NCBI RefSeq assembly: GCF_030733205.1 | Contig: NZ_JASHJL010000047.1 | Span: 1 to 41,186, forward strand | DNA length: 41,186 bases | From: Mameliella sp. MMSF_3455 | Lineage (GTDB): Bacteria > Pseudomonadota > Alphaproteobacteria > Rhodobacterales > Rhodobacteraceae | Direction of reading: 5' to 3' | Part shown: positions 33,536 through 41,186 of the stretch, piece by piece | How positions within the stretch are numbered: position 1 is the first letter of the stretch | Layout of the letters: each line of letters opens with the position of its first letter | The notes under the pieces: generated by a model | Told to the model about the DNA's origin: nothing | Seen by the model: the letters and a program-made list of their open reading frames with translations, nothing else | Database searches by the model: none | Position numbers and translations under genes: made by a program

Positions 33536-34582
33536 ATGAACATGAAACTTCTGCTCGCTTCGGCGGCAGTGGCGCTGTCCAGCTATGGCGCCGTTGCCGA
33601 AACCGTCGGCATCGCGATGCCGACGAAATCCTCGTCGCGCTGGATCTCTGACGGTGAGTCGATGGTCGAACAGTTCAAGGCCGCAGGCTATGACACCATC
33701 CTGCAGTACGCCGAGGACGACATTCCCAACCAGCTGGCGCAGATCGAGAACATGATCACCAACGGCGTCGACGTGCTGGTGATCGCGGCCATCGACGGCA
33801 CCACCCTGTCGAGCGCTCTGGAAAACGCCTATTACGCAGATATCCAGGTCATCGCCTATGACCGGCTGATCCGCGACAGCGAATATGTCAGCTATTACGC
33901 CACCTTCGACAACTTCAAGGTCGGCGTGCAGCAGGCGACCAGTCTCGTGAACGGCCTCGAAGAGCGTTTCGGCGACGGCCCCTACAACGTCGAGCTGTTC
34001 GGCGGCTCTCCGGACGACAACAACGCCTATTTCTTCTACGATGGCGCCATGTCGGTGCTGCAGCCACTGATCGACGACGGAACCATCAACATCGTGTCGG
34101 GCCAGATGGGTATGGACACGGTCGGCACCCTGCGCTGGGACGGTGCGGTGGCGCAGGCCCGCATGGATAACCTGCTGTCGGCTCATTACACTGATGAGCG
34201 CGTGCACGGTGTCCTGTCGCCCTACGATGGTCTGTCCATCGGCATCATCTCTTCGCTCAAGGGCGTGGGCTATGGTTCGGGCGACCTGGAAATGCCGATC
34301 GTCACAGGCCAGGACGCCGAGATCCGCTCGATCAAGTCGATGCTGGCGGGCGAGCAGTATTCGACCGTCTTCAAGGACACCCGCGAACTGGCGCGCGTGA
34401 CCGTGGGCATGGTCGAGGCCCTGCTGAAAGGCGGCGAGCCCGAGATCAACGACACCACCACCTATGACAACGGCGTCAAGGTCGTGCCCTCCTACCTGCT
34501 GGAACCGGTCTCGGTCGACCTGTCGAACTGGGAAGACGTGATCATCGGCTCCGGCTACTACACGATGGACCAGGTCCAGTAA
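33536..34582 (+). CDS. chvE: Multiple-sugar-binding periplasmic protein (ChvE-like)
   Basis: Substrate-binding protein of the ABC sugar transporter; 348 residues with a signal peptide (cleavage near AVA|ETVG, residue 21). Mature sequence has the class I sugar-binding pattern: [50 protein letters not shown], and the hinge region [26 protein letters not shown]. In Agrobacterium ChvE binds arabinose, galactose, glucose and others, and also signals to VirA. ATG at 33536 follows GGGAGG at 6 bases. First gene of a catabolic operon; a strong hairpin behind it (34597-34629) probably lets it accumulate more than the membrane genes. Confidence 0.93.
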   Translation: MNMKLLLASAAVALSSYGAVAETVGIAMPTKSSSRWISDGESMVEQFKAAGYDTILQYAEDDIPNQLAQIENMITNGVDVLVIAAIDGTTLSSALENAYYADIQVIAYDRLIRDSEYVSYYATFDNFKVGVQQATSLVNGLEERFGDGPYNVELFGGSPDDNNAYFFYDGAMSVLQPLIDDGTINIVSGQMGMDTVGTLRWDGAVAQARMDNLLSAHYTDERVHGVLSPYDGLSIGIISSLKGVGYGSGDLEMPIVTGQDAEIRSIKSMLAGEQYSTVFKDTRELARVTVGMVEALLKGGEPEINDTTTYDNGVKVVPSYLLEPVSVDLSNWEDVIIGSGYYTMDQVQ

Positions 34583-34596
34583 CCGGTTACTCCCGG

Positions 34597-34629
34597 GGTC
34601 CGTCCGGCGCCATGCGCGGCGGGCGGGCC
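34597..34629 (+). other. Intercistronic hairpin between chvE and gguA
   Basis: Ten outer pairs (34597-34606 with 34620-34629, two of them G-U) and an inner GCGC/GCGC stem around CAT. No T-run. Such structures commonly protect the 3' end of a binding-protein message and reduce reading into the ATPase gene. Confidence 0.6.
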
Positions 34630-34660
34630 TTGGCAACCACCAGAAAATTGGGGAGTGGGG

Positions 34661-36181
34661 ATGACGGCGCTACTGGAAATGCGCGGGATCACCAAGGAGT
34701 TTCCTGGGGTCAAGGCGTTGGACTCGGTCAACCTGACCGTAAGGGAAGGCGAGATTCACGCGCTGGTCGGGGAAAACGGCGCGGGCAAATCGACCCTGAT
34801 GAAAGTCCTGTCCGGGGTCTACCCGGCGGGCAGCTACGACGGCGAAATTCACTATGACGGCGCGCTGGCCGAGTTCGCGGATATCTCGGACTCCGAGGAA
34901 AGGGGCGTCATTATCATCCATCAGGAACTGGCGCTCGTGCCGCTGCTGTCGATTGCGGAAAACCTCTTCCTGGGCAATGAACGCGCACGCGGCGGCATCA
35001 TCAACTGGCGTGAGACCAACCGGCGCACCGAGGACCTGTTGCGCAAGGTCGGCCTCAAGGAACCGCCCAGCACGCTGGTCGACAAGCTGGGCGTGGGCAA
35101 GCAGCAACTGGTCGAGATCGCCAAGGCCCTGTCCAAGGAAGTGCGCCTGCTGATTCTCGACGAGCCGACGGCGGCGCTGTCGGAAAGCGACAGCCAGGCG
35201 CTGCTGGACCTGATGCTGGAACTCAAGCAGCAGGGTGTCACGCAGATCATCATCAGCCACAAGCTGAACGAGGTTCGCCGCGTCGCGGACTCGGTGACGG
35301 TGATCCGAGACGGTTCCACGGTGTCCACGATGGATGCCAGGACCCGGGACATCACCGAGGACACCATCGTGCGCGACATGGTGGGCCGCGACATGGCGCA
35401 CCGCTACCCGGCGCGGGAACGGCGCGCGGGCGAGGTGCTGATGGAGGTCAAGGACTGGAACGTCTGGCATCCGCTGCACGCCGACCGCCAGGTGATCCAT
35501 GACGTCAACATGGCCGTCCGCGCGGGCGAGGTCGTGGGCATCGCGGGCCTTATGGGGGCCGGGCGCACCGAACTGGCCATGAGCATCTTTGGCCGCTCCT
35601 ACGGGCGCAACATCTCGGGCAGTGTCGAGATCGGCGGCAAGCCGGTGGACGTCGGCACCGTCAGCAAGGCGATCGAGGCCGGGCTGGCCTATGTCACCGA
35701 GGACCGCAAGTCGCTGGGCCTCATTCTCGAGGAAACCATCCAGCGCAACATCACGATGGCCAACCTCGAAGAGGTGGCCCGCGGCCAGGTGCTGAACGAA
35801 AGCGCCGAGACCCGCGTGGCCGAGGACTATCGCAAGGCGCTGAACATCCGCACGCCGGGCGTCTTTCAGCGGGTGATGAACCTTTCGGGCGGCAACCAGC
35901 AGAAGGTTGTCCTGTCGAAATGGCTGTTTGCCAAGCCCGAGGTGCTGATCCTGGATGAACCCACGCGCGGCATCGACGTCGGCGCCAAGTTCGAGATCTA
36001 CGGGATCATCAACGACCTCTCGGCGCAGGGGAAAGGCGTGGTCATGATCTCCTCGGAAATGCCCGAACTCCTGGGCATGTGTGACCGCATCTACGTAATG
36101 AACGAGGGCGCATTCGTCGGCGAACTGAGTGCCGAGGACGCCAGCCAGGAGCGCATCATGTCGCTCATCGTGACCGAATAA
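34661..36181 (+). CDS. gguA: Sugar ABC transporter ATP-binding protein (GguA-like)
   Basis: ATPase with two nucleotide-binding domains, 506 residues. Domain 1: Walker A GENGAGKS, Walker [15 protein letters not shown], with an altered signature ([15 protein letters not shown]). Domain 2 (from about 270): degenerate Walker A-like [12 protein letters not shown], intact signature LSGGNQQKV and Walker [12 protein letters not shown]. This asymmetry is typical of monosaccharide transporters of the RbsA/GguA/MglA type. ATG at 34661 with GGGGAG 5 bases upstream. Followed 11 bases later by the permease. Confidence 0.95.
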   Translation: MTALLEMRGITKEFPGVKALDSVNLTVREGEIHALVGENGAGKSTLMKVLSGVYPAGSYDGEIHYDGALAEFADISDSEERGVIIIHQELALVPLLSIAENLFLGNERARGGIINWRETNRRTEDLLRKVGLKEPPSTLVDKLGVGKQQLVEIAKALSKEVRLLILDEPTAALSESDSQALLDLMLELKQQGVTQIIISHKLNEVRRVADSVTVIRDGSTVSTMDARTRDITEDTIVRDMVGRDMAHRYPARERRAGEVLMEVKDWNVWHPLHADRQVIHDVNMAVRAGEVVGIAGLMGAGRTELAMSIFGRSYGRNISGSVEIGGKPVDVGTVSKAIEAGLAYVTEDRKSLGLILEETIQRNITMANLEEVARGQVLNESAETRVAEDYRKALNIRTPGVFQRVMNLSGGNQQKVVLSKWLFAKPEVLILDEPTRGIDVGAKFEIYGIINDLSAQGKGVVMISSEMPELLGMCDRIYVMNEGAFVGELSAEDASQERIMSLIVTE

Positions 36182-36192
36182 GGGAGCCTGTG

Positions 36193-37428
36193 ATGGACTT
36201 TGCAGAGCATGGGGCCGAGGCGCCCGAAAAGCAGGGGATCGGCGAATACCTCGTCCGCCACCTGCGCGAATACGGGCTGCTGTTCGCGCTGATCGCGATC
36301 ATGGCCTTTTTCCAGATCGTCACCGACGGCACGCTGTTGAAGCCGGTGAACGTCACCAACCTGCTGTTGCAGAACAGCTATATCGTCATCATGGCGCTGG
36401 GGATGCTGATCGTCATCGTCTCGGGCAACATCGACTTGTCGGTCGGCTCCGTCATGGGGTTCGTCGGCGCGCTGGCGGCTGTCATGATCGTGGAATGGGA
36501 AATGTCCACGGCGGTCACCATGGTCACCTGCCTTGTCGCCGGGGGCTTGATCGGTGCCGCGCAGGGGTATTGGATCGCCTACTGGAAGATCCCCTCGTTC
36601 ATCGTGACGCTGGCGGGGATGCTGGTGTTCCGGGGCGCGTCCCTGTGGCTGCTCGAAGGTCAGTCGCTGGGCCCGTTCCCGCGTGAATTCCAGATGCTGG
36701 CCAACGGGTTCGTGCCGGACATCTTCCCCCAAGGCGTGTCCCAGGCCGTCGCGGACCTGCTGGGCCAGAAACGGGTCAACGTGCTGGCGCTGTGCACCGG
36801 CCTTGTCGCCGCCGGGCTGATCGTCTGGATGGAACTCAAGGCGCGTGCCCAGAACAAGGCCTATGGCATGGCGGGCGAACCGCAGGCCTTCTTTCTGGCC
36901 CGCATCGGCATTGTCGCGATTGCGCTGATCTTCATCCTGTTCAAGCTGTCGACCTTCCGCGGGCTGCCCAACGTGCTGATCACCATGGGCGTGCTGACCA
37001 TCATCTATGCCTTCTTCACCGGGCGCACGGTGACCGGCCGGCGCATCTATGCGCTGGGCGGCAACGAAAAGGCGGCCAAGCTCTCGGGGATCAAGACCGA
37101 GCGGCTGACCTTCCTCGCCTTCGTGAACATGGGCGTGTTGGCCGGGATCGCGGGCATGGTCTTTGCGGCGCGCCTGAATTCGGCCACGCCAAAGGCGGGT
37201 TTCGCGCTGGAACTCGACGTGATCGCGGCGGTCTTTATCGGCGGGGCCTCCATGTCCGGTGGCGTCGGCAAGATCGTCGGCGCGGTGGTCGGCGCCTTCC
37301 TGATGGGCGTGCTGAACAACGGCATGTCGATCATGGGCATCGGCATCGACTATCAGCAGGTGATCAAGGGGCTGGTGCTGCTCGCTGCCGTGATCTTCGA
37401 CGTCTACAACAAATCGAAACAGGGGTGA
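36193..37428 (+). CDS. gguB: Sugar ABC transporter permease (GguB-like)
   Basis: Inner-membrane permease with about 10 helices, 411 residues, longer than RbsC as expected for the GguB/XylH type. Visible: the N-terminal cytoplasmic part (MDFAEHGAEAPEKQGIGEYLVRHLREYG), the conserved VIVSGNIDLSVGSVMGFVGA, and the loop GRRIYALGGNEKAAKLSGI that contacts the ATPase. ATG at 36193 with GGGAG upstream. Partner of the ChvE-like and GguA-like proteins. Confidence 0.94.
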   Translation: MDFAEHGAEAPEKQGIGEYLVRHLREYGLLFALIAIMAFFQIVTDGTLLKPVNVTNLLLQNSYIVIMALGMLIVIVSGNIDLSVGSVMGFVGALAAVMIVEWEMSTAVTMVTCLVAGGLIGAAQGYWIAYWKIPSFIVTLAGMLVFRGASLWLLEGQSLGPFPREFQMLANGFVPDIFPQGVSQAVADLLGQKRVNVLALCTGLVAAGLIVWMELKARAQNKAYGMAGEPQAFFLARIGIVAIALIFILFKLSTFRGLPNVLITMGVLTIIYAFFTGRTVTGRRIYALGGNEKAAKLSGIKTERLTFLAFVNMGVLAGIAGMVFAARLNSATPKAGFALELDVIAAVFIGGASMSGGVGKIVGAVVGAFLMGVLNNGMSIMGIGIDYQQVIKGLVLLAAVIFDVYNKSKQG

Positions 37429-37431
37429 CGG

Positions 37432-37447
37432 TGCGCCTTCGGGCGCA
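37432..37447 (+). other. UUCG tetraloop hairpin between the permease and dehydratase genes
   Basis: TGCGCC-TTCG-GGCGCA, an extra-stable tetraloop stem directly behind the permease stop codon. No T-run, so not a full terminator; it may stabilise the upstream message. Confidence 0.6.
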
Positions 37448-37473
37448 TCTCCCCAAGCGAAGGAGGCAAGCAG

Positions 37474-39216
37474 ATGGCGTTCAAACCGGCAGAATGGCCC
37501 CGCAAGCTGCGCAGCCAGGAATGGTACGGCGGCAGCACCAAGGACGTGATCTATCATCGCGGCTGGCTCAAGAACCAGGGCTATCCCGAGGACCTGTTCG
37601 ACGGGCGCCCGATCATCGGCATCCTGAACACATGGTCTGACCTGACGCCCTGCAACGGCCACCTGCGCGAGTTGTCGGAAAAGGTGAAGGCAGGCATCTG
37701 GGAGGCCGGCGGTTTCCCGGTCGAGGTGCCGGTGTTCAGCGCCTCGGAAAACACCTTCCGACCCACGGCGATGATGTTCCGCAACCTCGCCGCCCTGTCG
37801 ATCGAGGAACAGATCCGCGGCCAGCCGATGGACGGTTGCGTGCTGATGGTGGGCTGTGACAAGACCACGCCCTCGCTGCTCATGGCGGCGGCCTCCTGCG
37901 ATCTGCCCTCGATCGTCGTGACCGGCGGGCCGATGCTGAACGGCTGGTTCCAGGGCGAACGCGTCGGCGCGGGCACCCACCTCTGGCGGTTCTCCGAGGC
38001 GGTGAAGGCCGGTGAGATGACGCAGGACGAATTCCTCGAGGCCGAGGCCGCCGTCACCCGCTCGTCCGGCACCTGCAATACGATGGGCACGGCCTCCTCG
38101 ATGGCGTCGATGTGCGAGGCGCTGGGCATGGCGTTGTCAGGTAATGCCGCGATCCCCGCGGTGGACAGCCGTCGCCGCGTCATGGCGCAACTGACGGGAC
38201 GGCGTATCGTGCAGATGGTCAAGGACGATCTGAAACCCTCGGACGTGCTGACCCGCGAAGCCTTTGAAAATGCGATCCGCACCAATGGCGCGGTGGGCGG
38301 CTCTACCAATACGGTGGTGCACCTGCTGGCGATTGCGGGCCGTGTCGGCGTGGATATCACGCTGGACGACTGGGACCGCTGCGGGCGCGACATTGCCACG
38401 ATCCTGAACCTCCAGCCCTCGGGCGAATACCTGATGGAAGAATTCTTTTACGCCGGCGGCCTGCCCGTGGTGCTGAAACGGCTGGGCGAGGGCGGCAAGC
38501 TGCACAAGGACGCGCTGACCGTCTCCGGCAGCACGATCTGGGACGAGGTCAAGGACGCCAGGAACTGGAACGAGGACGTGATCCTGCCGGTCGACAAGCC
38601 GCTGACCGACCAGGGCGGGATTGCCGTGCTCAAGGGCAACCTGGCCCCCAAGGGGGCGGTGCTGAAACCCTCTGCCGCCTCGAAACACCTGATGCAGCAC
38701 CGGGGCAGGGCGGTCGTCTTCGAGGACATCGACGACTACAAGGCCAAGATCAACGACAACGACCTGGACATCGACGAGACCTGCATCATGGTTCTCAAGA
38801 ACTGCGGACCCAAGGGGTATCCCGGCATGTCCGAGGTCGGCAACATGGGCCTGCCGCCCAAGGTTCTGAAAAAGGGCATCAAGGACATGATCCGCATTTC
38901 CGATGCCCGCATGTCCGGCACCGCCTATGGCACCGTGATCCTGCACACCTCGCCCGAGGCAGCGGCAGGCGGACCGTTGGCAGTGGTGAAAAACGGCGAC
39001 ATGATCGAGGTCGACGTGCCCGCGCGACGCGTGCACCTGGATGTCACCGACGAAGAATTGCAGGCCCGCCTGGCAGAATGGACGCCGACCCATGAACGCC
39101 CGGCAAGTGGTTATGCCTGGTTGCACCAGCAGCACGTCGAGGGCGCCGATACAGGCGCCGACCTGGATTTTCTCAAGGGCTGCCGCGGCGCCCCGGTGGG
39201 AAGGGACTCGCATTGA
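37474..39216 (+). CDS. Sugar-acid dehydratase (L-arabonate dehydratase type), IlvD/EDD family
   Basis: Fe-S-dependent dehydratase, 580 residues, converting an aldonate (by context L-arabonate) to its 2-keto-3-deoxy acid. Cluster cysteines are in TPCNGHLREL, MVGCDKTTPSLLMAA and SSGTCNTMGTASSM; other motifs are GGSTNTVVHLLAIAG and RISDARMSGTAYGTVILHTSPEAAAGGPLA. The N-terminus (KPAEWPRKLRSQEWYGG) is that of sugar-acid dehydratases and not IlvD, and the length agrees with the L-arabonate enzyme. GAAGGAGG precedes the ATG. Its TGA overlaps the ATG of the next gene by one base. Confidence 0.9.
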   Translation: MAFKPAEWPRKLRSQEWYGGSTKDVIYHRGWLKNQGYPEDLFDGRPIIGILNTWSDLTPCNGHLRELSEKVKAGIWEAGGFPVEVPVFSASENTFRPTAMMFRNLAALSIEEQIRGQPMDGCVLMVGCDKTTPSLLMAAASCDLPSIVVTGGPMLNGWFQGERVGAGTHLWRFSEAVKAGEMTQDEFLEAEAAVTRSSGTCNTMGTASSMASMCEALGMALSGNAAIPAVDSRRRVMAQLTGRRIVQMVKDDLKPSDVLTREAFENAIRTNGAVGGSTNTVVHLLAIAGRVGVDITLDDWDRCGRDIATILNLQPSGEYLMEEFFYAGGLPVVLKRLGEGGKLHKDALTVSGSTIWDEVKDARNWNEDVILPVDKPLTDQGGIAVLKGNLAPKGAVLKPSAASKHLMQHRGRAVVFEDIDDYKAKINDNDLDIDETCIMVLKNCGPKGYPGMSEVGNMGLPPKVLKKGIKDMIRISDARMSGTAYGTVILHTSPEAAAGGPLAVVKNGDMIEVDVPARRVHLDVTDEELQARLAEWTPTHERPASGYAWLHQQHVEGADTGADLDFLKGCRGAPVGRDSH

Positions 39217-40142
39217 TGGAAATCGCACTTGTTGGCATCGGCAAGATCGCCCTGGATCAGCACGTACCGGCCATCGCCGCCTCGCAGGACTGGGAGCTTG
39301 CCGCCACCGTCTCGCGCAAGGGCAGCGTCGAGGGGGTCGAGAGCTTCACCGATTTCGCCGAACTGCTGGAGCGGCGGAGCGACATTCGCGTCGTCTCGCT
39401 CTGCCTGCCGCCGGTGCCGCGCTTTGACTATGCCGCCGCCGCCATCGCGGCGGGTCGCCATGTCATGCTGGAAAAACCGCCGGGCGCCTCGCTGTCGGAA
39501 TGTCACCGGCTGATCAACATGGCGCGCGCGCAGCGTGTCTCGCTTTTTGCCACCTGGCATTCGCGCGAGGCGCCGATGGTGGGCGCCGCGAAGGCCTGGC
39601 TGGCGGACAAGACTCTCCGCCGGTTGCAGATCACCTGGAAAGAGGACGTGCGCCGCTGGCATCCCGGCCAGGACTGGATCTGGGAACCGGGTGGCCTCGG
39701 TGTCTTTGATCCGGGCATCAACGCGCTGTCGATCCTGACGGAGATCCTTCCCGACGCCATCCACCTGAGCGAGGCCACTCTGGAAGTGCCGGAGAACAAG
39801 CAGGGGCCGATCGCGGCCAGCCTGCGCTTTGCTCACCCGGCGGGTGCGGAGGTCGGCGCCGTCTTTGACTGGCGCCAGGACGGCGACCAGATCTGGACCA
39901 TCGCGGCCGACACCGACAAGGGCCGGCTGGAACTGCATGACGGCGGCGCGCGCATGGTCATCGACGGTGTCGAGCAAACCGCCGATGGCCCCGCGCTGGA
40001 CGGTGAATACCCGCGCCTCTACGCCCGCATGGCCGAGCTTGTCGCCACGGGCGGCAGCGACGTGGATCTGTCGCCCATGCGCCATGTGGCCGATGCCTTC
40101 CTGCTGGGCCGACGCGAGACCGTCGCCCCCTTCCACGAATAA
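39216..40142 (+). CDS. Sugar 1-dehydrogenase, Gfo/Idh/MocA family (L-arabinose / D-galactose type)
   Basis: A 308-residue NAD(P)-dependent dehydrogenase, probably oxidising L-arabinose (and D-galactose) to the lactone, the first step of the route. N-terminal Rossmann motif VGIGKIALDQHVPAI, the central EKPPGASLSECHRLI with its catalytic lysine, and the C-terminal WEPGGLGVFDPGINALSIL, typical for the galactose/arabinose dehydrogenase branch. Translation is coupled: TGATG overlap with the dehydratase gene. Substrate assignment rests on family and context. Confidence 0.88.
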   Translation: MEIALVGIGKIALDQHVPAIAASQDWELAATVSRKGSVEGVESFTDFAELLERRSDIRVVSLCLPPVPRFDYAAAAIAAGRHVMLEKPPGASLSECHRLINMARAQRVSLFATWHSREAPMVGAAKAWLADKTLRRLQITWKEDVRRWHPGQDWIWEPGGLGVFDPGINALSILTEILPDAIHLSEATLEVPENKQGPIAASLRFAHPAGAEVGAVFDWRQDGDQIWTIAADTDKGRLELHDGGARMVIDGVEQTADGPALDGEYPRLYARMAELVATGGSDVDLSPMRHVADAFLLGRRETVAPFHE

Positions 40143-40179
40143 GCGCTTGCGCGCATCCGATACCCAGAAAGGACCTGCC

Positions 40180-41097
40180 ATGAAAACGCCCCTGACCGGC
40201 ATTCTCCCCGTTGCGCCCACACCCTTCCACGATGATGGCCGCGTCGACGAAGAGGGGATGCGCCGCGTTCTGGATTGCATCATCGACCAGGGCGTGGATG
40301 CGATCTGCATCCTCGCCAACTACTCGGAACAGTTCGTCTTGTCGGACGAGGAACGCGCCACGCTGATGCGCATCAGCCTGGAGCATGTCGCGGGCCGCGT
40401 CCCCGTGATTGTCACGATCAGCCATTTCAGCACCGAAATCGTCGTCGACCGCGCCAAGGCCGCGCAGTCACTGGGCGCGTCGATGGTGATGATGATGCCG
40501 CCCTATCACGGGGTCGGGCTGGTTCCGTCCGAGGCCGGGATCTACGAGCAGTTCCGCGCCGTGTCCGACGCGATCTCGATCCCGATCATGGTGCAGGACG
40601 CGCCCCTGTCGGGCTGCCAGATGTCGGTGCCGCTCTTGGCGCGCATGGCGCGCGAGTTGGAAAACGTCAGCTATTTCAAGATGGAAATGCCCTTTGCCGC
40701 CGACAAGCTGGCGGCGCTGATCGAGGCCGGGGGCAAGGATATCGTCGGCCCCTTCGACGGCGAGGAGGCAGTGACGCTGCTGGCCGACCTCGACGCCGGG
40801 TGCACCGGCACCATGACCTCGGGCCTGCAGTGCGAGCACATTGGTGTCATCATCCGCAGCTATCTTGCGGGTGACAAGGACACCGCTCTGGCGCAATGGA
40901 CGAAGTGCCTGCCGCTGATCAACCATGAGAACCGCCAGTGCGGGCTGCGCGCCTGCAAGGTGGTGATGAAAGAAGGCGGCGTGATTGGATCCGATCACGT
41001 CCGCCACCCGTTGAAACCCATGACCCCGCGCACGCGGGAGCGCCTGCTGCAACTCGCGGGCGACCTCGACCTCATCGCCCTGAAATGGGGCAAGTAA
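40180..41097 (+). CDS. 2-keto-3-deoxy-sugar-acid dehydratase, DapA/NanA-type barrel
   Basis: A 305-residue TIM-barrel enzyme of the dihydrodipicolinate synthase/aldolase superfamily. By context it is L-2-keto-3-deoxyarabonate dehydratase, giving 2-oxoglutarate semialdehyde. Visible: VAPTPFHDDGRVDEEGMRRVLDCIIDQGVDAICILANYSEQFVLSDEER at the N-terminus, MMMPPYHG, and the Schiff-base lysine probably in SYFKMEM. ATG at 40180 with AAAGGA upstream. An aldolase of the same fold is the alternative, but the neighbouring aldehyde dehydrogenase favours the dehydratase. Confidence 0.87.
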   Translation: MKTPLTGILPVAPTPFHDDGRVDEEGMRRVLDCIIDQGVDAICILANYSEQFVLSDEERATLMRISLEHVAGRVPVIVTISHFSTEIVVDRAKAAQSLGASMVMMMPPYHGVGLVPSEAGIYEQFRAVSDAISIPIMVQDAPLSGCQMSVPLLARMARELENVSYFKMEMPFAADKLAALIEAGGKDIVGPFDGEEAVTLLADLDAGCTGTMTSGLQCEHIGVIIRSYLAGDKDTALAQWTKCLPLINHENRQCGLRACKVVMKEGGVIGSDHVRHPLKPMTPRTRERLLQLAGDLDLIALKWGK

Positions 41098-41110
41098 AGG
41101 AGTTCTCGAC

Positions 41111-41186
41111 ATGCTGGACAAAAGCAGCTTCACCCCCCACGGTCGTCATCTGATCGCGGGAGAGTGGGTCTCTGGAGAGACGACCT
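41111..41186 (+). CDS. Aldehyde dehydrogenase, N-terminal part (2-oxoglutarate semialdehyde dehydrogenase candidate)
   Basis: Only the first 25 codons are in the window: MLDKSSFTPHGRHLIAGEWV followed by SGETT. HLIAGEWV is the usual N-terminus of the aldehyde dehydrogenase superfamily. AAGGAG lies 9 bases before the ATG, 13 bases after the preceding gene. In context it should oxidise 2-oxoglutarate semialdehyde to 2-oxoglutarate, the last step of the pathway. Confidence 0.78.
   Translation, partial: MLDKSSFTPHGRHLIAGEWVSGETT

Overview
The window is high-GC chromosomal DNA from an alphaproteobacterium, most likely a marine member of the Rhodobacteraceae (Roseobacter group). The basis is gene content and protein character: tandem RTX/Hint-type secreted proteins, a ChvE-GguAB plus non-phosphorylative arabinose operon, a UbiH-like hydroxylase, DUF1127 micro-proteins, FNR-type boxes of the form TTGA-N6-TCAA, and densely packed genes with AGGAG-type ribosome sites. 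No phage, IS transposase, integrase or CRISPR array was seen.

Layout. 1-290: non-coding, with a 76-bp perfect inverted repeat and hairpins behind glyS. 291-3985 (minus): glyQ, a small membrane-anchored protein and glyS in one tightly coupled unit. 4157-5971: exported SPOR/peptidoglycan-binding protein with a trypsin-like fold that lacks all three catalytic residues. 6245-6808: hemerythrin-like protein with a perfect dyad just upstream. 6898-11589 (minus): three tandem RTX proteins that share modules in a mosaic way, plus the decayed 3' end of a probable fourth copy near 11740-11803. 11998-14067: ilvC, divergent from two overlapping Lrp/AsnC regulators. 14266-17459: small exported protein, class V aminotransferase, UbiH-like hydroxylase and a small membrane protein. 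17584-20875: HAD nucleotidase, GntR regulator, and a membrane glycosyltransferase with an N-terminal MshEN-like domain. 21011-22804: carA and a YqeY-like protein, divergent. 22883-26028: glycosyltransferase-like protein, DUF2244 protein and an unknown exported 520-aa protein.

26104-30879: ctaD (aa3 oxidase subunit I), three DUF1127 genes, a periplasmic rhodanese and lipB. Here two FNR boxes lie at exactly the same distance from an ATTCT -10-like element, in front of ctaD and of the rhodanese gene. Two DUF1127 genes share an ungapped leader of about 97 nt; the third is frameshifted. 31227-31313: tRNA-Leu(GAG). 31486-32382: Hint-domain protein.

32464-41186: a LysR regulator divergent from a sugar ABC transporter (ChvE-GguA-GguB) followed by sugar-acid dehydratase, sugar dehydrogenase, 2-keto-3-deoxy-sugar-acid dehydratase and the start of an aldehyde dehydrogenase. 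Together these encode uptake of L-arabinose (or a related aldose) and its oxidation to 2-oxoglutarate by the non-phosphorylative route; the lactonase is not in the window.

The most noteworthy signals are the mosaic RTX array and its remnant, the DUF1127 cluster with its duplicated leader, the matched FNR promoters, the catalytically dead protease, and the long inverted repeat at the left edge.
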